The notes under the pieces were generated by a model, which did not search any database, was not told the DNA's origin, and saw only the letters and a list, made by a program, of their open reading frames with translations. A DNA stretch of 64,000 nucleotides from assembly GCF_000320405.1 (NCBI RefSeq), contig NZ_KB291615.1, forward strand, positions 1 to 64,000. Reading direction: 5' to 3'. The position numbers and the translations under genes are program-made. The stretch is from Clostridium celatum DSM 1785. Lineage in GTDB: Bacteria > Bacillota > Clostridia > Clostridiales > Clostridiaceae. Of this stretch, positions 47,701 through 55,826 are shown piece by piece (position 1 is the first letter of the stretch; every line of letters starts with the position of its first letter).

Positions 47701-48066
47701 AATCCAAGCTACAAATTCATGAAGATTATGAAGAGCAAGTACAGCTTCTTCTCTTTTAATATTTGCATTAGTATGAACAGCGACATTACCAAGTTTAACT
47801 ATATATTTAATAAGTGGTAATAATTTAGAGTCTATTGTTTCAATAAAATTATTATCATGTATTAAGCTTGATAAATTATCTTGATAAGGAACATAAAGAC
47901 TTTCATCAAAGCTATAAACCCACTTTACTGCAAGTTCTAATGCTCTTCTTGTAAGAATTGCAGTAGTTGCAGGACTAACTAATATACTTTTTTCAGCTTC
48001 AACACAAGCATTATAAAAACTTTTGAATATATCATTATCTTTTAAAAAGTTAAAATTTCCACTCAT
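44725..48066 (-). CDS. hsdR: Type I restriction enzyme, R subunit
   Basis: A 1113-residue HsdR. N-terminal DUF4145-like domain (about 1-130), a coiled coil, then the PD-(D/E)XK nuclease core (GFVDYVLYG; VVEAKR near 255), the SF2 motor with Walker A ATGSGKT near 370, DESH near 470, TATP, and MIGRGTRL, and a C-terminal helical domain that docks to the methylase. It cuts DNA after ATP-driven translocation when the site is unmethylated. It is separated from hsdS by about 1.4 kb of extra genes, an unusual break in the hsd order. Confidence 0.95.
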   Translation of the reverse strand: MSGNFNFLKDNDIFKSFYNACVEAEKSILVSPATTAILTRRALELAVKWVYSFDESLYVPYQDNLSSLIHDNNFIETIDSKLLPLIKYIVKLGNVAVHTNANIKREEAVLALHNLHEFVAWIDYCYGDYKAEPFNEQLLMQGEDKRTRPEELKDLYEKLSSKDKKLEEIRKQNEELRKELTEKRKNNSKNYDFNVDEISEFETRQRYIDIELKLAGWEFNKDIGEEVEVSGMPNDSEIGFVDYVLYGANGKPLAVVEAKRSSKDPKIGQQQAKLYADCLEKEFKQRPVIFYTNGFETYIWDDYNNYSPRRVYGFFTKDELQLIVDRRFEKKPFTNVKINDDISNRYYQKEAILSVCDALSKNQRKTLLVMATGSGKTRTAISIVDVLSKHNWVKNILFLADRTALVKQAKNNFSKLLPNLSLCNLLDSKDNPEQARMIFSTYPTMMNAIDDTKTKDGKKLFTPGHFDLIIVDESHRSIYKKYKAIFDYFDALLLGLTATPKDEIDKNTYSIFDLESGVPTFAYELEKAVEDGYLVDYKTLEVKSKIMESGINYDDLSPEDKEQFEDTFDDDENIDKEISNSAINQWLFNADTIDLVLNKLMDNGLRVEGGDKLGKTIIFAKNSRHAQAIVQRFNTIYPQYGGDFAKVVDYSVKYVDTIIDDFSDKDKLPQIAVSVDMLDTGIDIPEVLNLVFFKKVRSKSKFWQMIGRGTRLCPDLLGLGQDKEEFLIFDFCNNFEFFRANPKGFDGVLGESLTEKIFNKKVELIKELQDIKYEEEDYKNYRAELLENVLTSVDSLNEDNFRVRMHLNFVHKYKNKEIWNALGSLNVNEIKQNISPLINSLKDDELAKRFDLVMYTIELASLQGANANKPIRSVIQTAEELSKLGTIPQVQEKKYIIEKVKTEEFWENVDVFELEEVRDALRELLKYLQRQTQTIYYTSFDDFIIAEESNAAMYNTNDLKNYRKKVEHYLNSHKDDLAIFKLRNNKKLTKQDVETLEFIMWNELGTNADYEKEFGNMPVGKLVRKLVGLDRQAANEAFSEFLNNENLNMNQIHFVKLIVDYVVANGFIEDNRILQEDPFRTVGSITTLFKDNMDDARKIIKIINDIKVNAEIV

Positions 48067-48132
48067 ATTTTCCCCTTGATATCCTAAAATTGTATTTAAT
48101 TTAATTATACCATGATTTTATATTTTAAAGCA

Positions 48133-48170
48133 TAAAAATAAGCACCTACATAAGTAAGTGCTTATTTTTT
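48133..48170. repeat. Hairpin repeat copy A
   Basis: AAAATAAGCAC pairs with GTGCTTATTTT; the loop also carries CTTAC/GTAG-like pairing. Nearly the same sequence occurs at 49111-49143. It works as a terminator before hsdR and, together with copy B, brackets the lipoprotein module. Confidence 0.65.
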
Positions 48171-48175
48171 ATAAA

Positions 48176-48817
48176 TTATTCATATGTATAGAATTCTCCA
48201 CTACCGTCATAACTTACAGTATTATATATAGTTGTTCCATCTGGTTCCGTCCAAGAGAAATAACAAGAAGGAATGCATTCTGATTCATGAGCAGTAAATA
48301 TTAAAATCTCATCTGGCTTTAATTCAGAAACTAAATTTCCTTTATTCTCTATACCGCATTCTTCAAGATACATTTCTATATTACATCCAAAATCTCCAAT
48401 AAATTTATCACCTAAAGAATTAAGTGTTATATCCTTTATTGTTTCAGTTGTTCTTATTATAAATACTCTCTCTCCTGCTATTTTTTCATGAGCAATCACT
48501 GTCTTTCCCTCAGCTTTAGCCTTTTCTTTAACTGATTCTATTAACTCCTCATACTTATCTAAAGTAGGTAAATAACTAATAGTAATTTGTGCTGCTATCT
48601 CCTGCCCTTCACCTGTATATGCTTGTAATTTTATATCACCAGAACTATTTATTTTATCAGATAGTTCATCAACTTTTTCTTCTAATTTATCAATTGTAGC
48701 ATATGCATCTTCTAGTTTTTTATTTACCTCCTCAAGTTCTGCATTTGATTTTGTACCACATCCTACTAATGATAATGTCATTGAAGCAATAACAACACTT
48801 AAAACTAATTTCTTCAT
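48176..48817 (-). CDS. Lipoprotein, unknown
   Basis: A 213-residue lipoprotein. The start at 48817 follows AGGAGG by 7 bases; lipobox LVGC is near residue 18-21. A short coiled coil (about 28-60) precedes an alpha/beta domain (residues about 70-205) containing two Cys pairs (FGCNIEMYLEECG, ESECIPSCYF). No family recognised. It is located between hsdR and hsdS; a role in defence is not shown. Confidence 0.65.
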   Translation of the reverse strand: MKKLVLSVVIASMTLSLVGCGTKSNAELEEVNKKLEDAYATIDKLEEKVDELSDKINSSGDIKLQAYTGEGQEIAAQITISYLPTLDKYEELIESVKEKAKAEGKTVIAHEKIAGERVFIIRTTETIKDITLNSLGDKFIGDFGCNIEMYLEECGIENKGNLVSELKPDEILIFTAHESECIPSCYFSWTEPDGTTIYNTVSYDGSGEFYTYE

Positions 48818-48896
48818 CTTTCGTCCTCCTAAAGTCTTCATTCACTACTGTATTTTACCATTATTTATATATAACTTAAATATTATAATCTATATT

Positions 48897-49073
48897 TTAC
48901 TTATTTGGTATATTATACTCATAATCTTTTCTAAATTCTCTTATTTCTTCTAATGATAAATCACACTTCTTTGAAATAATTTCATCATTTAATATATCTA
49001 TTAGATTTTTAGATATTTTTCTTTGAGCTTCTAATCTTCCTTCAATAAATATTTTTTCTCCTAACAATGACAT
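48897..49073 (-). CDS. Small remnant of a PD-(D/E)XK (Rpn-type) transposase-like tail
   Basis: A 58-residue ORF, MSLLGEKIFIEGRLEAQRK and onward. The short Glu/Arg/Lys helix followed by a charged end resembles the tail of Rpn/PDDEXK nuclease-family proteins, and the rest of such a protein is absent, so this would be a truncated remnant. The resemblance is weak. No good SD is seen. Confidence 0.3.
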   Translation of the reverse strand: MSLLGEKIFIEGRLEAQRKISKNLIDILNDEIISKKCDLSLEEIREFRKDYEYNIPNK

Positions 49074-49110
49074 ATTTCTATCTTCTTAATTATTTCCCAA
49101 CCTAATATAT

Positions 49111-49143
49111 AAAATAAGCACCTACTGATATGTAAGTGCTTAC
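49111..49143. repeat. Hairpin repeat copy B
   Basis: AAAATAAGCACCTACTGATA followed by TGTAAGTGCTTA; nearly identical to copy A at 48133-48170, about 975 bp away. It may mark the border of an inserted module between hsdR and hsdS and can act as a terminator for the 49148 gene. Confidence 0.55.
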
Positions 49144-49147
49144 AATA

Positions 49148-49426
49148 TTATTTAGTTAATATAACCTCTATACCTTTATCATTTAATCCCCATGATTTAA
49201 CTTCATATTCACTATATAAAGTACCAGCATCAGCTTTTATAAATAATTTAACTTCTAAATTCTTATGTTTTTCATAAAACTTTTTAGAGTAATCAAATGA
49301 ATCAATACACAATTCAGCTCTATTTTCTTTCCAATATATTTTATTAACAGCTTCTTTATTATTATTTACTGCCCTTTCATTTATAAATAATCTAACTTCA
49401 TCTTCAACTACTCTATACCATCTCAT
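49148..49426 (-). CDS. Small protein, unknown
   Basis: A 92-residue protein with mixed alpha/beta prediction. Its ATG overlaps the stop of a 19-codon ORF (49423-49482) that has GAGGATTAAG in front, suggesting a coupled leader peptide or the broken 5' end of an older gene. No family recognised. It lies 85 bp after hsdS on the same strand. Confidence 0.45.
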   Translation of the reverse strand: MRWYRVVEDEVRLFINERAVNNNKEAVNKIYWKENRAELCIDSFDYSKKFYEKHKNLEVKLFIKADAGTLYSEYEVKSWGLNDKGIEVILTK

Positions 49427-49511
49427 ATACCCTTAGATAGAGCTATATCTTCTTTTTTTAAATTAGTTCTTAACTTTTTCATCTTAATCCTCATCCCCTA
49501 TAAAAATTTAT

Positions 49512-50720
49512 TTAGTTAAATAATTCTCCCTTGAAAGCTTTTTGCATTAAGGAATTAAAGTTATCTTCTAATTTCTTTAAACTCTTTTCCATTTTAAATT
49601 TCAATTTATCGACTTGTTTAACAAAATTAACAAATTGATTCTGCAATTCTATTGGAGGAACTATTAACATAAACTGTCTTAAATCTTCCATATTTAATTG
49701 TATTAATGTTATACCTTTTGATAATGCCTTCAATTCATGCTGAATTCTATATGACTCAAATTGATATTTTAAAAATATAGGATTAATTTCTTCTTTAACC
49801 CTTATTGGTACAATTCCTCTCCCAACATTACACCCTTTAAATTCTTCATCAATAACACATACATCTCCTATATTAGCTCGTACTGTTATTAACAATTCAT
49901 TCCCTTGCAATATTGTTTTTTTATATTTATTTGAAATTTCCTCTGTAGTCTTCTTTAATTCTTCTAATTTAGGCTTTCTATTATTAACTATATCTACTGG
50001 TCTAAATACTGGAATACCTTGTTTCTGCTCCTCACCAGTTTGAACAATTCCATAACTAATAGTACAATCATCAGTTACAAGCTTATTTAGAGGCTGCTTT
50101 TCCCACATTTTTGTATTAGAAAAAGGTTCTCCAAATATCTCGATAAATTGTGATTTAACTAATTCATCTAAAGCTTCTATTTGTTCTTTTCTTTTATCTA
50201 TTAACTCTTGTGATTTATCTAATATATTTACTATTTTTTGTTGAATCTCTCTTGATGGCATTGGTATCAATAATTCATCAATATGTTCATTTTTTAAATT
50301 ATTAATATTTGCACCACAAACTAAATTAGAAATTGTGGACCTATAATATGGGGTCCTAAGAAAATATCCTACATATCTCGGTTCTATTTTTTCACTACAT
50401 CTAACAATCTTACAAAAGGCTCCAAAAGTAAAATTAGTATTATCTTTTATTTGTACTGACTTTCCTACTATCTCCTTACTTCCACTTGAAGCTGCTATAA
50501 GAATGTCATTTTCTTTTATTATTTGATTTTCCTTAACTAAATCCTTATTGACGTAAATTAAATCTTCTAGTATAAGTTTATTATTTTTTATACTATTAGC
50601 TCTTAAAACCGCCATGTGTGTATCTATAGGCTCTTCGCTAATATCTGTCGGTTTATATGAAATACCTCTTACTTGAACTATATAGTCACCTAATTTTTTA
50701 ACTTCATATTTAGAATTCAT
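49512..50720 (-). CDS. hsdS: Type I restriction-modification, S subunit
   Basis: A 402-residue HsdS with two target-recognition domains, each followed by a conserved helical region: IQQKIVNILDKSQELIDKRK near 165-185 and LQNQFVNFVKQVDKLKFKME near 360-380. The TRDs set the bipartite DNA target, which cannot be read from sequence alone. It lies 3 bp after hsdM. Confidence 0.93.
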   Translation of the reverse strand: MNSKYEVKKLGDYIVQVRGISYKPTDISEEPIDTHMAVLRANSIKNNKLILEDLIYVNKDLVKENQIIKENDILIAASSGSKEIVGKSVQIKDNTNFTFGAFCKIVRCSEKIEPRYVGYFLRTPYYRSTISNLVCGANINNLKNEHIDELLIPMPSREIQQKIVNILDKSQELIDKRKEQIEALDELVKSQFIEIFGEPFSNTKMWEKQPLNKLVTDDCTISYGIVQTGEEQKQGIPVFRPVDIVNNRKPKLEELKKTTEEISNKYKKTILQGNELLITVRANIGDVCVIDEEFKGCNVGRGIVPIRVKEEINPIFLKYQFESYRIQHELKALSKGITLIQLNMEDLRQFMLIVPPIELQNQFVNFVKQVDKLKFKMEKSLKKLEDNFNSLMQKAFKGELFN

Positions 50721-50723
50721 AAT

Positions 50724-52184
50724 CTATTCTCCAATCATCTCAGCTAATTCTTCAATTCCAGCAGTAATATCCATTTCAAGCTCTCTAATTCTTAGCATTA
50801 TTTCTTGTGGAGAATCATATTTCACTTCTTCATATTCAATCTCTTTATACTTATTAATAGATAAATCATATCCATTATCTCTAATCTCTTCTACTGATAC
50901 AAAGAAGCTTTGTTCTGTTCTTTTTCTGTCTACTTCTTTATCTAAATTACTAAATCTTTCAACTATATCATTTATATCATTATCTTCAATTGGATTTCTC
51001 TTATCATCTAAAGAATATCCATCAGCTTTCATATCATAGAACCAAACTTTATCAGTTCCACCTGTTCCTGTTTTTGTGAATATCATAATTGCTGTTGATA
51101 CTCCTGCATAAGGCTTAAATACTCCACTTGGCATTGATATTATTGCTTCTAACTTATGATTTTCTACTATTTCTTTTCTTATAGATTTATGTCCACCAGT
51201 TGAACCAAATAAAACTCCATCTGGAACTATAGATGCACATCTTCCTCCAGTTTTTAATATTCTTAAGAATAAAGCTAAGAATAAAAGCTCTGTTTTCTTA
51301 GTTTTTGTTACCTTTAAAAGGTCTGCTGATACTTGCTCATAATCTAAACTTCCTTTGAAAGGTGGATTTGCAAGAACTAACGAGAACTTATCCTTATCTG
51401 TATTTGCTTCTGATAATGAATCCTTATATTCAATATTAGGATTATCAACACCATGAAGCATCATATTCATAGCACCTATTCTAAGCATAGTTCTATCCAT
51501 ATCAAAACCATAGAACATGTTATTATTGAAATGTTCCTTTAGCCCTTGAACTAAGAATAAATCTGCATGATTTTGTCTTAAATAAGCTTGTGAAGATACT
51601 AAAAACCCTGCTGAACCTGCTGCTGGGTCAACTATAACATCTTGTGGTGTTGGCTTCATAAGTTTAACAATCATATCAATAATATGCCTTGGAGTTCTAA
51701 ATTGACCATTTGTACCTGCTGTTGCAACCTTTGAAAGTAAATATTCATAAAGGTCTCCTTTAGTATCCTTATTTTCATCCATATCAATATTATCAATTCC
51801 ATCAACAATTTTACTTAGCATTAATGGTGTAGGAACCTTAAATATTGCATCTCCCATATATTTTGCATAAGCAGAGTCCTTATTAGTATGAAGATTCTTT
51901 ATAAAAGGGAATACCTCATTTGCAACTATTTCATACATAGTTTCAGCTTCAAAATTCTTAAACTTACTCCATCTTAAGTTTTGTTTATCTTCCGGAAAAG
52001 TTCTATCAAAATCTACTCCTAAAAGAATAGCATCATTTTCTTTGATTACTTCTTTATCATCTAACCCCTTAATAAATAAAAGATATGTAAACTGTTCTAT
52101 TACCTCTAATGGATTAGTTATCCCTCCAGTCCAAAAAGTTTCCCATATCTTATCTACTTTACTTCTTAATTCACCATTTATCAT
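50724..52184 (-). CDS. hsdM: Type I restriction-modification, M subunit (N6-adenine methyltransferase)
   Basis: A 486-residue HsdM with an N-terminal helical domain, AdoMet motif DPAAGSAGF near 180 and catalytic NPPF near 270. It methylates adenine in the HsdS-defined target. I choose ATG 52184 because GGAGG lies 5 bases before it, overlapping an upstream ATG. First gene of the cargo operon; its promoter is in the 52185-52549 AT-rich region. Confidence 0.95.
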   Translation of the reverse strand: MINGELRSKVDKIWETFWTGGITNPLEVIEQFTYLLFIKGLDDKEVIKENDAILLGVDFDRTFPEDKQNLRWSKFKNFEAETMYEIVANEVFPFIKNLHTNKDSAYAKYMGDAIFKVPTPLMLSKIVDGIDNIDMDENKDTKGDLYEYLLSKVATAGTNGQFRTPRHIIDMIVKLMKPTPQDVIVDPAAGSAGFLVSSQAYLRQNHADLFLVQGLKEHFNNNMFYGFDMDRTMLRIGAMNMMLHGVDNPNIEYKDSLSEANTDKDKFSLVLANPPFKGSLDYEQVSADLLKVTKTKKTELLFLALFLRILKTGGRCASIVPDGVLFGSTGGHKSIRKEIVENHKLEAIISMPSGVFKPYAGVSTAIMIFTKTGTGGTDKVWFYDMKADGYSLDDKRNPIEDNDINDIVERFSNLDKEVDRKRTEQSFFVSVEEIRDNGYDLSINKYKEIEYEEVKYDSPQEIMLRIRELEMDITAGIEELAEMIGE

Positions 52185-52549
52185 ATTATCCTCCATTAAT
52201 ATTTATTCTTAAATAATTATTTAAAAATAATATATATATATTCCATATATATTATATATATTTTCTATATATTTTTCTTGTTTTTCTTATTAAATCATTC
52301 AAAATATTTACAACATTACTCTTAATTTTAACTTATATAAATTATATATAAGATTTATATATAATTTATATACAACATATATATCGCTTATATACTTTTT
52401 ATATATAATACTCGACAGCTTTATTTTATTGAATATTTCATTTCTCATTTATAATAATAAATTTTTTCATTTTTTTTAATTTTACAGGAATAATTTTAAT
52501 TTCTCCTAAATAAATTGAAATATAACTCAAATTCGGGGGGTAATTAATT
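52185..52549. promoter_or_regulatory. Divergent regulatory region with repeated TATATA motifs
   Basis: 365 bp between hsdM and the plus-strand gene at 52550. It contains many short, partly phased repeats of the type TTATATAA, TTATATAC and TATATATAA (densest at 52330-52410). It must contain promoters for both directions. The repeats could be binding sites for the XRE regulators or an origin-like region, but they may also be low-complexity DNA. GGGGGG before 52550 is the SD of the next gene. Confidence 0.5.
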
Positions 52550-53310
52550 ATGACAAATAAAAATTCAAAATTTCAAGAAATTTATACATGCATTTCTAAT
52601 GATAAAAATATACAAGATAAACTAATTTCATTTAGAGGAAAAGCTTTAAAAGTTCAACTAAATAACCTATTTCCAGAATTATCAATCACACCTCATGCAA
52701 TTCGTAAAATTACAAATATATTAACAACACTTAATACTTCACAACTTGAAATATCTGCTGAACTTGACAAAGAAGAACCTAATAAGAAACCTATTATTAA
52801 TGATGTAGAAAATAAAACTATTAATGAGAACGTAATTATTGAAGAAGAAGGAAATGAAACTATTAATGATGATTCAGTTGTTATAGAAGATATAACTATA
52901 TCATCAGAAGAAAAAACTAAAGAAATTCCTACTGTAATTATTAATGCTGAAGATGCTTTAAAGTTTAATGACTCAACTAAATGTATTAATGAGCTAATAT
53001 CCCAAAATACCTATTTAGAAAATCAATTAGCATAACCACTGATGAATTAATAGAATATAAAAGTAAGTTAGATTATCTTCTTAAGAGAAAAGATACAGAT
53101 ATAGATAAAGTTTTTGAAATGACCACTAAATTTTCAAAAACAAGTAAACCCGTTGACATAAGCGAATCAATGCAACTTAGTACACTCAATGTTTTAGCAG
53201 AAAAGAAAATAATTGATATACCTGCTTTGGCTAAACAAGGTGTAAATCTTCCTGCTTATGTTGCTTCATTTGCATTTTGCTATCTTCTTTATAACTTAAC
53301 AATAATCTAA
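52550..53310 (+). pseudogene. Element gene with a frameshift, unknown coiled-coil protein
   Basis: A frame opens at ATG 52550 (after GGGGGG) with a 161-residue basic-then-acidic protein and stops at 53035 (ENQLA*). A second frame, without its own ATG at the junction, continues at once (ITTDELIEYKSKLDYLLKRK) and ends at 53310. One missing base near 53032 would join them into a protein of about 253 residues. A programmed frameshift, mutation or sequencing error could explain it. The family is unknown. Confidence 0.5.
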
Positions 53311-53376
53311 TTGTATATTTCCTCCTTAACTTGTCCAAAATATATTGTAGACAAGCTTTTTAAGGAGGATACAACT

Positions 53377-53775
53377 TTGAATGAATTATTGATTAAATTA
53401 GGGAATTTAATACGTACAAATAGAAAATATAAGAAATACTCAACTAAAGAATTAGCTGATAAATTGCAAGTTTCTTCAGGTTTGATAAACAATATTGAAA
53501 ACGCTAAAACTGACTCATTTAATTTAGCTCTATTAAATAATTTATCCACTACTTTAGAAATTGATATTATAGACTTTATATCATTAAATCTAAATAATAC
53601 AAATCCACTTTCTTTTAATAATAAAGACATTGAAAATAAGTATATGCTACTTGCTTCTCAATTAAATAACTTAGTATTTTCAAACAAACTAGATGATAAT
53701 ACTATCATCATACTACTTGATAAATTATTAATTGAGTTAAATTATCTTGATTCATTGCAAGAATATAATAAATAA
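53377..53775 (+). CDS. XRE-family transcriptional regulator
   Basis: A 132-residue protein. The start is TTG at 53377 because AAGGAGG lies 8 bases upstream; the frame runs further back without support. HTH at residues about 15-65 (STKELADKLQVSSGLINNIENAK), followed by a helical C-terminus. A likely regulator of the recombinase genes downstream or of the hsd operon opposite. It is followed by a 30-bp perfect palindrome. Confidence 0.8.
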   Translation: MNELLIKLGNLIRTNRKYKKYSTKELADKLQVSSGLINNIENAKTDSFNLALLNNLSTTLEIDIIDFISLNLNNTNPLSFNNKDIENKYMLLASQLNNLVFSNKLDDNTIIILLDKLLIELNYLDSLQEYNK

Positions 53776-53824
53776 AATATATCTATATTAGATTAAAAAT
53801 CGTCAATTTGAATGAATTTTATTA

Positions 53825-53854
53825 AAAATATATTCATTTAAATGAATATATTTT
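53825..53854. promoter_or_regulatory. 30-bp perfect palindrome
   Basis: Fifteen bases, AAAATATATTCATTT, are followed immediately by their exact reverse complement, with no spacer. It lies 50 bp after the XRE gene and 95 bp before the next ORF. It could be the terminator of the XRE gene (TTTTGTTTTATT follows) or an operator for a dimeric regulator. Confidence 0.6.
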
Positions 53855-53948
53855 GTTTTATTGTCAATAATCTGAATAATATTCTTTTTAATATGCCATA
53901 AAATTTTATTAAAAGAATAAATATCAAACTGAATTTAAGGAGATTTTG

Positions 53949-54074
53949 ATGAAAAATAAAATTTATAAACCTTACAAAACAAATATTAAGTTTACAAAAG
54001 ATAATGATGCTTGTTTAAAGTTTCTAAACTCAATTATTAAAATCTTAATAGATAATAAGGAATATTTTAATTAA
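53949..54074 (+). CDS. Small ORF before recombinase 1
   Basis: A 41-residue basic protein (MKNKIYKPYKTNIKFTKD), AAGGAGAT 5 bases before ATG, ending 18 bp before recombinase 1. No family recognised. Its position makes it a candidate accessory or directionality factor; that is an inference from location only. Confidence 0.5.
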   Translation: MKNKIYKPYKTNIKFTKDNDACLKFLNSIIKILIDNKEYFN

Positions 54075-54092
54075 TTTTATGGAGGTGTAATA

Positions 54093-55826
54093 TTGCAAAA
54101 CCTAAAACTTCTACCAACACTTAGCACAATAATTAACTCGCCAAAAAATTTAGCAGCAATATACGTCCGAAAATCACATCATTTAGATAATTATAGTGAA
54201 GATACTCAATATAATGCTTGCATTGAACGAATGTATTCTGAAGGATTACAACTATATAATTACTATTATGAAGTAGTTACAGCCGTACAAAAACACATCT
54301 ATGAACGTAAGCAATTTAATAATTTAATACAGGCTGCAAAAAAAGGTTATTTTAAAACATTAATAGTTTTTAAACTAGACAGATTAGTTCGTAGAAAAGA
54401 TGATTTGATGCAGGTTATTAACTTTTTAAAAAAATATAAAATAAGATTAATAATAGCTGATATTCCTAATAATATTGATATAAATGACCCCAACTGTCAA
54501 CTTGAACTTAATCTACAAGTTCTTTCTGCTTTTAATGAAGCACAGACCACAAATGAACGAACCACAAAGGGTAAAAGAGAAAGTAGAGAAAGTGGACGTT
54601 ATAATCCAGGACGTAATCTCACTATAGGATATATGAAATCAAATACTCCAAAAGAATATGAGATTAATGAATTAGAGAGTATTATAGTTAAATATATATA
54701 TGATTTAGCTATTGATAATATAGACTATTTAAATGATATCAATTCACTTAAAATTAGTAATACAATTTCTATATTATTAAAAGAAATTCTAGAAAATTTT
54801 TCACTTAATAAACTTGAACAACTTAAATTTAAGTTTCCCAATGACTTAAGGCTAATTAATCCAATAATTTCATTTTTAAGAAGTAATTCATTTTCGAATG
54901 ATTATAAAGCTAACATTGAGAATTGTTTATCTAAACTATCAAAAAACGATATAGAAAGAATATTATCCAATCCAGTATATGCTGGATTACATTACGTATC
55001 TACTGACCCTAATGCTAAAAATGCTAAGTTTGCTACTGAGTCAGTTATAAAAACAGATATGTCTCCTATTGGATATGCATTAAACTTAGATGTTTTTGTA
55101 GAAACAACTAATATCCCTGGCTTTATTGGCATTGATTCTTTTGAAAAAACTTATTGTTTTCTATTTGACCTTAAAACAAATAAAAAAAATGATACTATAC
55201 CTTTTTTACTAGATAATAAAATTCGTTGCTCCTGTGGGAAAAAGTTAGTTCAAATAACACCTGGCATACTTCAATGTCCAAATAATTGCTATAAATATTA
55301 TAAAGAAACTGTTTTAAAAATGGTTTTAAATCAAATAACTAATACACTTCTAACTGAAAATGTCGGAGAATTTGATAAGTTTATTGAAAATATAAATGTT
55401 AGTCTAAACTTACATCTTAGAAATGTTGAAAAATTAAGATTAAAAAAGAATAGGTTGGTAGGTTCATTTATTGAAAACCCTACACCTTCAAATGAAGAAT
55501 TAATTTATTCTATTCAAAAAGATATTGAAAATCTTTCTAATATTACTGCTAGTCATATGGAAGTTCAATCCTTTTTAATTAAAATAAAAAACTTAATTAT
55601 AAATAAAAATAATAATTTAAAGAATCATAAAAAGGTTGCCGAATTTCTTTGTAACTATATTTTATCTAACGAAAACTATTATGCTCCTATCTTTAAAAAA
55701 TTTATAAAGGAGGTAAAAATTACAAATGCTAAAAATAGTAGAGCAATTAAATCAATCATTAAATTCAAATTTACCAGTTCTAAAAGTGGGTATTTATCTT
55801 CGTGTCTCAACAGGAAAACAAGATGA
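54093..55826 (+). CDS. Large serine recombinase 1
   Basis: A 577-residue LSR with a TTG start after GGAGGTG. The N-terminal resolvase domain has YVRKS (catalytic Ser), ERKQF (Arg) and KLDRLVRR (Asp, Arg, Arg). A recombinase domain follows, with a zinc ribbon CSC...CPNNC near residues 378-400, then a coiled coil. The last 101 bp overlap recombinase 2. The catalytic set is complete. The RKSHH variant of the serine motif is less common than the RVST type. Confidence 0.85.
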   Translation: MQNLKLLPTLSTIINSPKNLAAIYVRKSHHLDNYSEDTQYNACIERMYSEGLQLYNYYYEVVTAVQKHIYERKQFNNLIQAAKKGYFKTLIVFKLDRLVRRKDDLMQVINFLKKYKIRLIIADIPNNIDINDPNCQLELNLQVLSAFNEAQTTNERTTKGKRESRESGRYNPGRNLTIGYMKSNTPKEYEINELESIIVKYIYDLAIDNIDYLNDINSLKISNTISILLKEILENFSLNKLEQLKFKFPNDLRLINPIISFLRSNSFSNDYKANIENCLSKLSKNDIERILSNPVYAGLHYVSTDPNAKNAKFATESVIKTDMSPIGYALNLDVFVETTNIPGFIGIDSFEKTYCFLFDLKTNKKNDTIPFLLDNKIRCSCGKKLVQITPGILQCPNNCYKYYKETVLKMVLNQITNTLLTENVGEFDKFIENINVSLNLHLRNVEKLRLKKNRLVGSFIENPTPSNEELIYSIQKDIENLSNITASHMEVQSFLIKIKNLIINKNNNLKNHKKVAEFLCNYILSNENYYAPIFKKFIKEVKITNAKNSRAIKSIIKFKFTSSKSGYLSSCLNRKTR

